A DNA stretch of 12,220 bases, taken from the NCBI GenBank assembly GCA_025350365.1, contig JANXXY010000470.1, positions 1 to 12,220 of the forward strand. Reading direction: 5' to 3'. Of the stretch, positions 5,800-12,220 are shown piece by piece. Origin of the DNA: Bacteroidales bacterium (GTDB lineage Bacteria > Bacteroidota > Bacteroidia > Bacteroidales > JAAUTT01). Below the pieces are notes generated by a model. The model ran no database searches. It had not been told where the DNA came from and was given only the letters and a program-made list of their open reading frames with translations. A program made the translations under genes and the position numbers. Within the stretch, counting starts at the first letter, position 1. Every line of letters starts with the position of its first letter.

Positions 5800-6942
5800 A
5801 TGCCGTTTTCATCACTTGGTTTATCAGCTTCTCTTTTAAATGTAATTGCTGAACAACATTATGCTATGCCTTATCCCATTCAAAAAGAAGCCATACCGGC
5901 TATTTTAAACGGTAAGGATGTTATTGGAATTGCTCCAACAGGCGCGGGGAAGACGGCAAGTTTTGTTTTGCCCATATTGGAACATTCTCAAAATAAAAAA
6001 CTATCTAAAAACAGGCATGTTAAAACGCTGGTTCTTGTTCCTACCAGAGAATTGGCAATTCAAACGGCAGAAGTTTTTCAATTATTTGGCTCAGCGTTAC
6101 CTAACAGGATAAAAACAATGGCGGTTTATGGTGGGGTTTCTATCAATCCTCAAATGATGCAATTGCAGGGTACCGAAATTTTGGTGGCAACAACCGGACG
6201 ACTGCTCGATTTGATTGCGTCTAATGCTGTGAATATTTCTGAAGTGGAAACGCTTGTTTTGGATGAAGCTGATAAATTGTTGAATCTGGGATTCCGTGAT
6301 GAGATGGATCAAATTTTCGCTCTTTTACCCAAAAAACGCCAGAATATTCTTTTCTCGGCAACGCTTGGTATCGACATGAATGCTTTCCGGGAGGTTCTTC
6401 TGCACAATCCGGTGGTGATAGAAATAAAGGCAGAAAGTAAGAATATCGATTTGATTACCCAAATAGCCTATCATGTGGAGACCGAACGGAAAGGTCCCTT
6501 ATTGCGCTACCTAATCAAACATGAGAACATGAATCAGGTGCTGGTATTTGTGTCCTCAAAAAAAACAGCAGACCATGTAACCACTAAACTAAATATTAAT
6601 GGTATCGAAGCTTCGGCAATGCATAGTTTGATAAGTCAGGGAGCACGAACACAGGCGTTGCAAAAATTTAAAACCGGCAAATTAAGAGTATTGGTAGCTA
6701 CTGATCTGGCATCAAGAGGTATTGATATACAGTTTCTGCCATATGTAATTAACTACGAATTACCACGCTCTCCCAAGGATTACGTGCATCGGATAGGACG
6801 AACAGGTCGCGCCGAGTCATCCGGTGACGCAATTTCGTTGATAAGTCCCGAAGAGGTTCATCATTTTGTTGTTATTCAAAAAAAGATGGGCAAGCGAATC
6901 ACCCTGATACAAACTAACAAGCTGGAATTGAGTGGTTATTAA
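5800..6942 (+). CDS. DEAD-box ATP-dependent RNA helicase, RhlE-like
   Basis: This 380-aa protein contains nearly all DEAD-box motifs in order: Q motif YAMPYPIQKEAIP (21-33), Walker A APTGAGKT (45-52), Ia PTRELAIQ (81-88), GG (111-112), Ib TTGRLLDL (131-138), DEAD box LDEADKLL (154-161), SAT (186-188), VLVFVSSKKTADHV (247-260), motif V TDLASRGID (301-309) and motif VI HRIGRTGRA (330-338). It unwinds structured RNA, typically in ribosome assembly, mRNA decay or cold adaptation. The length is essentially the two RecA-like cores, without the basic C-terminal tail of many RhlE proteins. Odd points: motif Ib has TTGR instead of the usual TPGR, and the expected 'H(S/G)-x-K-x-Q' reads HSLISQ (275-280). 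It converges with the GT2 gene, with only 9 nt between stops. Confidence 0.95.
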   Translation: MPFSSLGLSASLLNVIAEQHYAMPYPIQKEAIPAILNGKDVIGIAPTGAGKTASFVLPILEHSQNKKLSKNRHVKTLVLVPTRELAIQTAEVFQLFGSALPNRIKTMAVYGGVSINPQMMQLQGTEILVATTGRLLDLIASNAVNISEVETLVLDEADKLLNLGFRDEMDQIFALLPKKRQNILFSATLGIDMNAFREVLLHNPVVIEIKAESKNIDLITQIAYHVETERKGPLLRYLIKHENMNQVLVFVSSKKTADHVTTKLNINGIEASAMHSLISQGARTQALQKFKTGKLRVLVATDLASRGIDIQFLPYVINYELPRSPKDYVHRIGRTGRAESSGDAISLISPEEVHHFVVIQKKMGKRITLIQTNKLELSGY

Positions 6943-6951
6943 ATTTTTATA

Positions 6952-7899
6952 TTAGAATTCCTTATCAATAAGGTAATTATTTCGCTCCGAAGAGCTTCGT
7001 GAAATCAGTTCTCCCAAAAAGCCCGCAAGAAACAACTGTGTACCTAAAATCATGGTAGTTAAAGCAATATAAAAGTATGCACTATCGGTAACAAGCCCTG
7101 CTTTTATATGTAAACTCATACAATATAATTTATGAATTCCCAGGTAAAGAGAGGCACACAATCCAACCATAAACATAATGGTACCGAGCGATCCGAAAAT
7201 ATGCATAGGTCGTTTTCCAAATTTCTGAATGTACATAATACTTAGCAAATCGAGCGGGCCGTTTATAAAACGTTCCAGACCAAATTTTGTAACACCATAT
7301 TTTCTTTTTTGGTGTTGCACTACTTTTTCGCCGATCTTATAAAAGCCGGCTTTTTTTGCCATGTATGGAATATAACGATGCATTTCGCCATACACTTCCA
7401 CACATTTTACCACTTCATTGCGATAGGCTTTCAACCCACAGTTAAAGTCGTGCAATTTTATACCACTCATTACACGAAGAGCGCCATTGTAAAGTTTTGT
7501 AGGAATCGTTTTGGAGATGGGATCGAACCTTTTTTTCTTCCATCCCGATACCAGATCGAATTTTTCGAACTTAATCATCCGGTATAGTTCCGGTATTTCG
7601 TCGGGGCTATCCTGTAAATCGGCATCCATTGTAATAACAACATCGCCTTTTGCAATATTGAAACCGCAATGCAAGGCAGCCGATTTTCCGTAATTCCGGC
7701 GAAGATGGATTCCGTGTATGTTTCGGTTTGTTAAACTTAAAGTTTCAATTACTTGCCAGGAGCTGTCGGAGCTTCCATCGTCAATAAAACAAATTTCGTA
7801 TTTAAAACCGTTTTCCTGCATTACACGATCGATCCAACTAGCCAGCTCTGGCAACGATTCCTCTTCGTTAAAGAGGGGGATTACTAATGAAATGTCCAT
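6952..7899 (-). CDS. GT2 glycosyltransferase, polyprenyl-phosphate glycosyltransferase type
   Basis: The 315-aa protein has a GT-A family 2 domain (PF00535) followed by two membrane helices, the layout of GtrB/DPM1-like enzymes. These transfer a sugar from a nucleotide donor to polyprenyl phosphate at the cytoplasmic face of the membrane. Visible motifs are the N-terminal SLVIPLFNEEESLPEL (4-19), CFIDDGSSDSS (37-47), the DxD-type MDADLQDSPDEIPEL (91-105), NCGLKAYR (153-160) and the YGVTKFG/RFINGPLDLL stretch before the membrane (201-219). Helices lie at about 233-255 and 275-297. The tail RSSSERNNYLIDKEF resembles that of related Bacteroidota proteins. It starts 17 nt after the DUF4199 gene on the same strand, a pairing common in the phylum. 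The donor sugar cannot be read from sequence. Confidence 0.93.
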   Translation of the reverse strand: MDISLVIPLFNEEESLPELASWIDRVMQENGFKYEICFIDDGSSDSSWQVIETLSLTNRNIHGIHLRRNYGKSAALHCGFNIAKGDVVITMDADLQDSPDEIPELYRMIKFEKFDLVSGWKKKRFDPISKTIPTKLYNGALRVMSGIKLHDFNCGLKAYRNEVVKCVEVYGEMHRYIPYMAKKAGFYKIGEKVVQHQKRKYGVTKFGLERFINGPLDLLSIMYIQKFGKRPMHIFGSLGTIMFMVGLCASLYLGIHKLYCMSLHIKAGLVTDSAYFYIALTTMILGTQLFLAGFLGELISRSSSERNNYLIDKEF

Positions 7900-7916
7900 C
7901 TACTAAAAATGTTTAT

Positions 7917-8462
7917 TTATGATTGTAATGTATTTTCAGAAGACTCGAAAATACTAGGTTCTTTTTTTAGAAAGGCTGCGATAATCAATGAAAAAATAGT
8001 ACCCATAAATGCAGATCCAAGAATTACAAAAAAACTTATAAAACCAGGAGTAATGAACTTACTGCTCATATTGATGGCAGTGTCTATCTGCTCGTCAGAC
8101 AGTCCTTTTGTCGCATATTCCTCCCTTGTAATATCCAAAATTTTTTGTATTAAACCGGTATCAATATACGTATTAAGAATGTAGGTGTAAAAAGCAACGA
8201 TTACGGAAGAAAATACAACGGTTAATACGCCTACGCCTACAGCTCTGCCATATGTTATAGCTTTTTGTTCGCTTAGGTCACGGAATGATTTTATTGACAA
8301 ATAAATACCTCCGATAATAATTATGTAGCCAATATAACTTAAAGGTTTATTTAGGGATAAATTAACTATATACAAAATTATATTATAAACCACCAGTGAT
8401 ATACCAAGTATAGCTCCATAAGTCATTGTGCTTTTCAGAAAGTTTGGATTATTGTTTTCCAT
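7917..8462 (-). CDS. DUF4199 integral membrane protein
   Basis: The 181-aa protein has four predicted membrane helices at about 13-34, 41-58, 73-96 and 140-165, a DUF4199 (PF13858) pattern typical of Bacteroidota. The sequence between helices 3 and 4 is an acidic soluble segment (LDITREEYATKGLSDEQIDTAI), as in other members. Function is unknown. The family is repeatedly adjacent to a GT2 glycosyltransferase and here precedes it by 17 nt, so it may assist a lipid-linked sugar step or simply share its promoter. The start codon follows an A-rich leader with a -7 element about 28 nt upstream. Confidence 0.87.
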   Translation of the reverse strand: MENNNPNFLKSTMTYGAILGISLVVYNIILYIVNLSLNKPLSYIGYIIIIGGIYLSIKSFRDLSEQKAITYGRAVGVGVLTVVFSSVIVAFYTYILNTYIDTGLIQKILDITREEYATKGLSDEQIDTAINMSSKFITPGFISFFVILGSAFMGTIFSLIIAAFLKKEPSIFESSENTLQS

Positions 8463-8489
8463 AAAAAAATAGTTTTAAAAAGGTTTGCA

Positions 8490-8497
8490 CAAATATA
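8490..8497 (-). promoter_or_regulatory. -7 promoter element (TATATTTG) for the DUF4199/GT2 operon
   Basis: On the minus strand it matches TAnnTTTG exactly, 27 nt upstream of the DUF4199 ATG. No clear -33 element; it sits back-to-back with the SRP RNA promoter. Confidence 0.45.
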
Positions 8498-8542
8498 TCA
8501 GTTTTTTTACGTGCCTGTTGTAAAAATGATTAGTTTTCGTTG

Positions 8543-8571
8543 TTGTGATTACAAAAATATTTATACTTTTG
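8543..8571 (+). promoter_or_regulatory. Promoter of the SRP RNA gene
   Basis: TTG (8543-8545) and TACTTTTG (8564-8571) stand 18 nt apart, matching the -33/-7 layout of the Bacteroidota primary sigma factor. The -7 match is exact and lies 4-5 nt before the first paired base of the RNA. Confidence 0.65.
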
Positions 8572-8575
8572 CGTC

Positions 8576-8678
8576 GGGTAAGTCTTATACGACCAGCTCC
8601 TGTTGAACTCCCCCAGGTTCGGAAGGAAGCAAGGGTAGACGGTTGAGCGGTGCGATGTAAGTAGCTTACCCACTTTTT
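8576..8678 (+). ncRNA. ffs: Bacterial small SRP RNA (4.5S-type)
   Basis: This is a compact signal recognition particle RNA, which with Ffh targets membrane proteins to the Sec translocon. The closing stem GGGTAAG (8576-8582) pairs with CTTACCC (8665-8671). The hallmark domain IV apex is present at about 8611-8634, with the GGAA tetraloop at 8621-8624 and the symmetric loop residues CAGG and AGCA that bind Ffh. The RNA is about 100 nt, without an Alu domain, as in the small Gram-negative type. A short T-tract (8674-8678) follows the closing stem and makes the terminator. The exact 5' and 3' ends are estimated. Confidence 0.95.
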
Positions 8679-8980
8679 ATATTTATGTTAAAAAGTTGTT
8701 CATAACTCTCGTAATTTCTTTACATATTTCCTCTCGTTTTATTGTTCTCCAGTTTATTTTTATCTTAAATTCGTGCTTGTTTATTTTTTTTATATTTTAA
8801 TTGTAAATCATTGATTTTTAAATTAAAATACTATTGTAGCATCATTTATTAAAAATCAAACATCATGAATCCGCCACAGTTTGTTGATTAATTATATTTT
8901 GTTGTTTTTACAAAGCTTTCTTGTAAAGTAATTTTTATAAATTTATTTAAATCAATATCCTAAAAACCGCATTATCTGTA
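8679..8980. other. Very AT-rich non-coding leader region
   Basis: About 300 nt between the SRP RNA and the methyltransferase/ATP-grasp gene contain only short A/T tracts. There is no open frame longer than a few codons and no exact TAnnTTTG; the closest is ATATTTTG near 8894-8901. Any promoter for the downstream gene must lie here but cannot be pinpointed. Confidence 0.5.
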
Positions 8981-10942
8981 ATGAATAAACGAAATACCAA
9001 AGTTTTGTCTGTTAAGAAAAATGGAAAGAACGGGAATTCCGTTCTCGGACCTGTAGCAAACCTCGAATTGCATCTTCAGCCTGATTGGTGGCGTAGAATA
9101 TTCAATTCCATGTATCTGAAAACTGATGCAGATGTTGTTGAAGATAAAATAATCACTAAAAGTGAAGTTGGGCTGTTCTCATCCATACTTCAGGCTTCAA
9201 AAGATTCTGTAATACTTGATTTGGCCTGCGGACAAGGCCGCCACTCTTTGGAGCTTGCCCGCCAGGGTTATTCAAAGGTATTTGGCCTGGATCGCTCTCA
9301 TTACCTGATTCGCAAAGCAAAATCAATCATGCAGCAGGAAGGGCTAAAAGTAAATTTCAAAGAAGGCGATGCAAGAAAGCTCCCTTTTGAAACCGATATG
9401 TTTGATGTTGTGATGATTCTCGGTAATAGTTTCGGGTATTTTGAAAGTACCGAGGATGATGTTAAAATCCTTAAAGAAGTATACCGTATTTTAAAACCAG
9501 GTGGTATTTTTCTTATCGATGTAGCTGATGGGGCTTATCTAAAGAAAAATTACCTTCCCCGAAGCTGGGAATGGATCGATAAAAAACATTTTGTATGTCG
9601 CGAACGCTCACTTGCAAAAGATAATGAACGACTTATTTCAAGGGAAGTTATTACGCACGTTGAGAAAGGTGTTTTAGTGGATCAATTCTATGCTGAACGA
9701 CTATATAATCGTGATATTTTAAACGAAATGTTCTCGGAAGTAGGTTATGAAAATATTAGTTTTCATGGCTCGATCGAAACCAATTCCTTGCGAAACCAGG
9801 ATTTGGGCATGATGGAACGCCGCATTATTGTTACTGCACAGGTTAATAAAGATTGGGCTCCTGAAAAAGCTCGCAGAAACGGCATTAAAAATGTGGTTGT
9901 TCTTTTGGGCGATCCACGACGTCCTGATATTATTAAACCTTCCAGTGTATTTGATGAGGATGATTTTTTAACCATCGAACGATTAAAGGAAGCTTTAGGC
10001 CAGTTGCCCGGGTATAGGTTTAGCTATCTTAATGCTCATCATACCTTTTATAATGATCTGCTCAAACAGAAAAGCAAGATTGATTTTGTGTTAAACCTCT
10101 GTGATGAGGGTTTTAATAACGAAGCACGCAAGGAGCTTCACGTGCCTGCACTGCTTGAGATGCTGGATATTCCCTATTCAGGTTCCGGTCCACAATGTTT
10201 GGCTTATTGTTATGATAAATCACTCATTCGAGGCATCGCTAAAGAAATGGGTATACCCGTTGCCGAAGCTTTCTTTGTAAAATCTGATGATAATGTATTC
10301 GATCTCCAAATTGATTTTCCGGTAATTGCAAAACCAAACTTTGGAGACAGTAGTTTTGGTATTACTCGTGAGAGTGTTGCTAATTCTATTGAGGAATTGA
10401 ACGATGCCATCCTTCAAATACGTCAGAAATTCGGATACGAGAACCCTATTCTTGTTGAAGAGTTTCTCCCTGGTAAAGAAATTAGTGTTGGGATTATTGG
10501 TAATCCCCCGGAATCATACACCGTTCTTCCAATTGTAGAAGAGGATTTTTCGTTGCTTCCGCCCGATTTACCAAAAATTTGTGGATACGAAGCAAAATGG
10601 ATGCCCGAATCACCTTATTTTAAATTGCTACGTTCCATACCGGCTGATTTGCCTGATGATGTGGAAAAATCAATTATTGAAAATTGCGTAAAGCTTTCAG
10701 CTCGCCTTGAGTGTCGCGATTATTGCCGGTTCGATCTTCGACTCGATGCAAATGGTGTTCCAAAGTTGCTTGAAGTAAATCCAAACCCAGGCTGGTGTTG
10801 GGATGGTCATCTGGCTAAAATGGCAGGCATTGAAGGAGTTAGTTATTCAAAAGTTTTCGATTTGATATTGATGGCTATTGAACAACGTATGATGCAAAAT
10901 AAAACTGAAGAACCAATTATTTTAAGACAATTAGTTTATTAA
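8981..10942 (+). CDS. Fusion of SAM-dependent methyltransferase and Ddl-like ATP-grasp ligase
   Basis: This 653-aa two-domain protein is not a known named enzyme to me. Residues about 1-290 form a class I SAM methyltransferase: motif I VILDLACGQG (77-86), the acidic SAM-ribose residue D104 in FGLDRS, ARKLPF..FDVVMILGNSFGYF (131-154) and LKEVYRILKPGGIFLIDV (164-181). After a short linker, residues about 303-632 form a D-alanine-D-alanine-ligase-like ATP-grasp domain (Dala_Dala_lig_C-like). ATP/Mg residues are conserved: K451 and S457 in KPNFGDSS, LVEEFLPGKE (491-500), R583/D585 in YCRFDLRLD, and E598/N600 in LLEVNPNPG. This suggests an ATP-dependent peptide- or amide-forming ligase plus a methylation step in one soluble protein. 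Ddl features are altered: EAKW (537-540) replaces the usual EAKY, and no AEREVSL-like signature is seen. It is a stand-alone gene. Confidence 0.85.
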   Translation: MNKRNTKVLSVKKNGKNGNSVLGPVANLELHLQPDWWRRIFNSMYLKTDADVVEDKIITKSEVGLFSSILQASKDSVILDLACGQGRHSLELARQGYSKVFGLDRSHYLIRKAKSIMQQEGLKVNFKEGDARKLPFETDMFDVVMILGNSFGYFESTEDDVKILKEVYRILKPGGIFLIDVADGAYLKKNYLPRSWEWIDKKHFVCRERSLAKDNERLISREVITHVEKGVLVDQFYAERLYNRDILNEMFSEVGYENISFHGSIETNSLRNQDLGMMERRIIVTAQVNKDWAPEKARRNGIKNVVVLLGDPRRPDIIKPSSVFDEDDFLTIERLKEALGQLPGYRFSYLNAHHTFYNDLLKQKSKIDFVLNLCDEGFNNEARKELHVPALLEMLDIPYSGSGPQCLAYCYDKSLIRGIAKEMGIPVAEAFFVKSDDNVFDLQIDFPVIAKPNFGDSSFGITRESVANSIEELNDAILQIRQKFGYENPILVEEFLPGKEISVGIIGNPPESYTVLPIVEEDFSLLPPDLPKICGYEAKWMPESPYFKLLRSIPADLPDDVEKSIIENCVKLSARLECRDYCRFDLRLDANGVPKLLEVNPNPGWCWDGHLAKMAGIEGVSYSKVFDLILMAIEQRMMQNKTEEPIILRQLVY

Positions 10943-10950
10943 TAGGTTTG

Positions 10951-10992
10951 TACAAGTATTAAGTTCTTATCAATAAGAACTTAATACTTGTA
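10951..10992. terminator. Perfect 20-bp inverted repeat between convergent genes
   Basis: Arms at 10951-10970 and 10973-10992 are exact reverse complements over 20 bases with a 2-nt spacer CA. It sits between the stop of the methyltransferase/ATP-grasp gene and the stop of ferritin (minus), so a bidirectional terminator is the simplest reading. It is AT-rich and lacks a strong U-tract on either side, unlike the standard hairpins elsewhere in the window. Confidence 0.6.
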
Positions 10993-10999
10993 TTCTGTA

Positions 11000-11506
11000 T
11001 TATGATTCGGCGCCAGCTTCAGCTTTGCGAAGACTGAGGATGTCGCGATCGAACAAGTAAAGATTACCTTCACCCAGTATTTTAAGCTTATCCAGAATAG
11101 CCCGGGACGATTTTTCTTCCTGTATTTGCTCGTTTACAAACCATTGTATCCAATTCTGTGTTGTAAAATCTTTTTCAGCCTCACAAACAGCCACAATGTC
11201 GTTAATTGATGTTGAGATAAACTCTTCGTGAGCAAGTACCTTGTCGAACATGGGTTTCACACCCGAAAACTCAATAGGTGGTTTTTCAAATGCCGGTATT
11301 ACAGCTTTACCACCGCGCTCGTTCACGTAATGAACTATTTTTAACATGTGCAGTCGTTCTTCGTCGGCTTGAATATAAAGCCACTTTGAAATACCTTCCA
11401 GACCTTCTGACTCTGTCCATGAGGCCATTGCAAGATAAAGGTTAGATGAATAACCTTCTTTCATAATTTGAGAAACTAAAGCTTCTTCTACTTTTTTTGT
11501 TAACAT
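11000..11506 (-). CDS. Non-heme ferritin (FtnA-like)
   Basis: The 168-aa protein is a 24-mer-type bacterial ferritin (PF00210), storing iron as ferric mineral in the cytosol. All ferroxidase-centre residues of E. coli FtnA appear at the same numbers by eye: E17, E50 and H53 (EERLH), E94, Q127 and E130 (NEQIQEE), plus Y24. The heme-binding methionine of bacterioferritin is not evident. The C-terminal extension after helix D (LFDRDILSLRKAEAGAES) is typical. It starts 43 nt after the stop of isocitrate dehydrogenase on the same strand, so the two may share a transcript. The gene end abuts a long inverted repeat. Function is well supported; regulation is not visible. Confidence 0.96.
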   Translation of the reverse strand: MLTKKVEEALVSQIMKEGYSSNLYLAMASWTESEGLEGISKWLYIQADEERLHMLKIVHYVNERGGKAVIPAFEKPPIEFSGVKPMFDKVLAHEEFISTSINDIVAVCEAEKDFTTQNWIQWFVNEQIQEEKSSRAILDKLKILGEGNLYLFDRDILSLRKAEAGAES

Positions 11507-11549
11507 ATTGTTTAAGATTTAGGTGTGGTTTTTGTTTACGAATTATGGG

Positions 11550-12220
11550 TTACATATTTTTTACAATTTCTTCACCAAACTCGGAACACTTCAGTTTTGT
11601 TGCCCCATCCATAAGGCGTTCAAAATCGTAGGTAACTCGTTTTTTGATAATTGATGCCTGTAAACCTTTTACGATTAAATCTCCAGCTTCAGGCCAGCCA
11701 AGGTACTCAAGCATCATAACTCCCGAAAGAATGAGCGATCCCGGGTTTACCTGATCCTTGTTGGCATATTTTGGAGCTGTACCATGGGTAGCCTCGAAAA
11801 TAGCATGACCGGTATCATAGTTAATATTTGCTCCTGGAGCTATTCCAATGCCCCCAACAATTGCAGCCAGCGCATCGGAAATATAATCGCCATTAAGGTT
11901 TAGCGTAGCAATTACAGAATAATCTGCAGGGCGAGTTAATATCTGCTGTAGAAAAGCATCAGCAATAACATCTTTTATCACAATAATTTTACCTGTTTTC
12001 GGATTCTTAAAAGAACACCAAGCGCCACCATCAATGGGCACAGCGCCATATTCACGTTTTGCAAAAGCGTAACCCCAATCCCTGAACCCTCCTTCAGTAA
12101 ATTTCTGAATGTTTCCTTTATGAACCAATGTTACCGAAGGTTTATCCTGCTCAATGGCGAAGTCGATGGCGGAACGAATCAATCGCTCGCTGCCTTCCTC
12201 GGAAACCGGCTTGATGCCGA
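11550..12220 (-). CDS. icd: NADP-dependent isocitrate dehydrogenase, C-terminal part (runs off the window)
   Basis: Only the last 223 or so codons are present; the frame stays open through the right edge, so the 5' end is outside. It catalyses isocitrate + NADP+ to 2-oxoglutarate + CO2 + NADPH in the TCA cycle. Diagnostic segments are GIKPVSEEGSERLIRSAID at the edge, NLNGDYISDALAAIVGG with the metal-binding aspartates, and HGTAPKYANKDQVNPGSLIL, where the K-Y pair marks NADP preference as in E. coli ICD (K344/Y345). The E. coli-like ending TYDFERLMDGATKLKCSEFG then EEIVKNM follows. The TTG at 12182, which could be mistaken for a start, is an internal leucine of the conserved ERLIRSA stretch. 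Ferritin follows 43 nt downstream. Confidence 0.97.
   Translation of the reverse strand, partial: GIKPVSEEGSERLIRSAIDFAIEQDKPSVTLVHKGNIQKFTEGGFRDWGYAFAKREYGAVPIDGGAWCSFKNPKTGKIIVIKDVIADAFLQQILTRPADYSVIATLNLNGDYISDALAAIVGGIGIAPGANINYDTGHAIFEATHGTAPKYANKDQVNPGSLILSGVMMLEYLGWPEAGDLIVKGLQASIIKKRVTYDFERLMDGATKLKCSEFGEEIVKNM

Noticed and set aside
7309..7693. Plus-strand frames inside the GT2 gene
   Set aside because: They lie antisense to a clear glycosyltransferase with intact motifs; no independent start context.
9763..10417. Minus-strand frames inside the methyltransferase/ATP-grasp gene
   Set aside because: Shadows of conserved catalytic regions on the plus strand.
1..12220. CRISPR arrays, tRNA genes, IS elements, phage genes or defence systems
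   Set aside because: No regularly spaced direct repeats, cloverleaf sequences, transposase/integrase motifs or defence-type domains were seen.

Overview
This AT-rich window comes from a Bacteroidota chromosome, most likely Bacteroidales/Marinilabiliales, though the genus cannot be fixed from sequence alone. The evidence is promoter -7 elements matching the Bacteroidota form TAnnTTTG in front of several genes, start codons in A/T-rich leaders without clear Shine-Dalgarno sequences, a DUF4199 membrane protein next to a GT2 glycosyltransferase, and short repeats of the GAGAGGGG/CTCACCCC type common in this phylum.

Layout. Positions 1-3780 hold a minus-strand stress and metal block. In transcription order it has a small lipoprotein (3780-3352), a glycine-zipper general-stress protein (3000-2449), a 58-aa lipoprotein-like peptide (2303-2127), manganese catalase (2106-1180), a DUF892/YciF ferritin-like protein (1127-564), an intrinsic terminator (about 541-507) and a low-affinity iron permease family protein (493-119). 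The peptide, catalase and YciF genes are spaced like one transcript. Two REP-like palindromic repeats lie in the gaps. Positions 3781-5799 are sparsely coding: a start-less gene remnant on the plus strand, a VOC-fold protein, an unrecognised 81-aa protein and a non-coding stretch with an orphan terminator-like hairpin. Positions 5800-8462 carry a RhlE-type DEAD-box helicase (+) converging on a GT2 glycosyltransferase/DUF4199 operon (-). A compact bacterial SRP RNA with its own promoter follows at 8576-8678.

Positions 8981-10942 encode the most unusual protein: a 653-aa fusion of a class I SAM-dependent methyltransferase to a D-Ala-D-Ala-ligase-like ATP-grasp domain. It keeps the ATP/Mg residues but departs from true Ddl at substrate-side positions. 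A perfect 20-bp inverted repeat separates it from a convergent minus-strand pair: ferritin (11506-11000) and, upstream of it, NADP-isocitrate dehydrogenase, which runs off the right edge.

Functionally, much of the window concerns peroxide and iron handling: Mn catalase removes H2O2 without heme, YciF-like and FtnA-like four-helix proteins deal with stress and iron storage, and ICD supplies NADPH. The remaining genes (helicase, SRP RNA, polyprenyl-phosphate-type glycosyltransferase) are housekeeping. The methyltransferase/ligase fusion is a stand-alone gene whose product cannot be named from the sequence.
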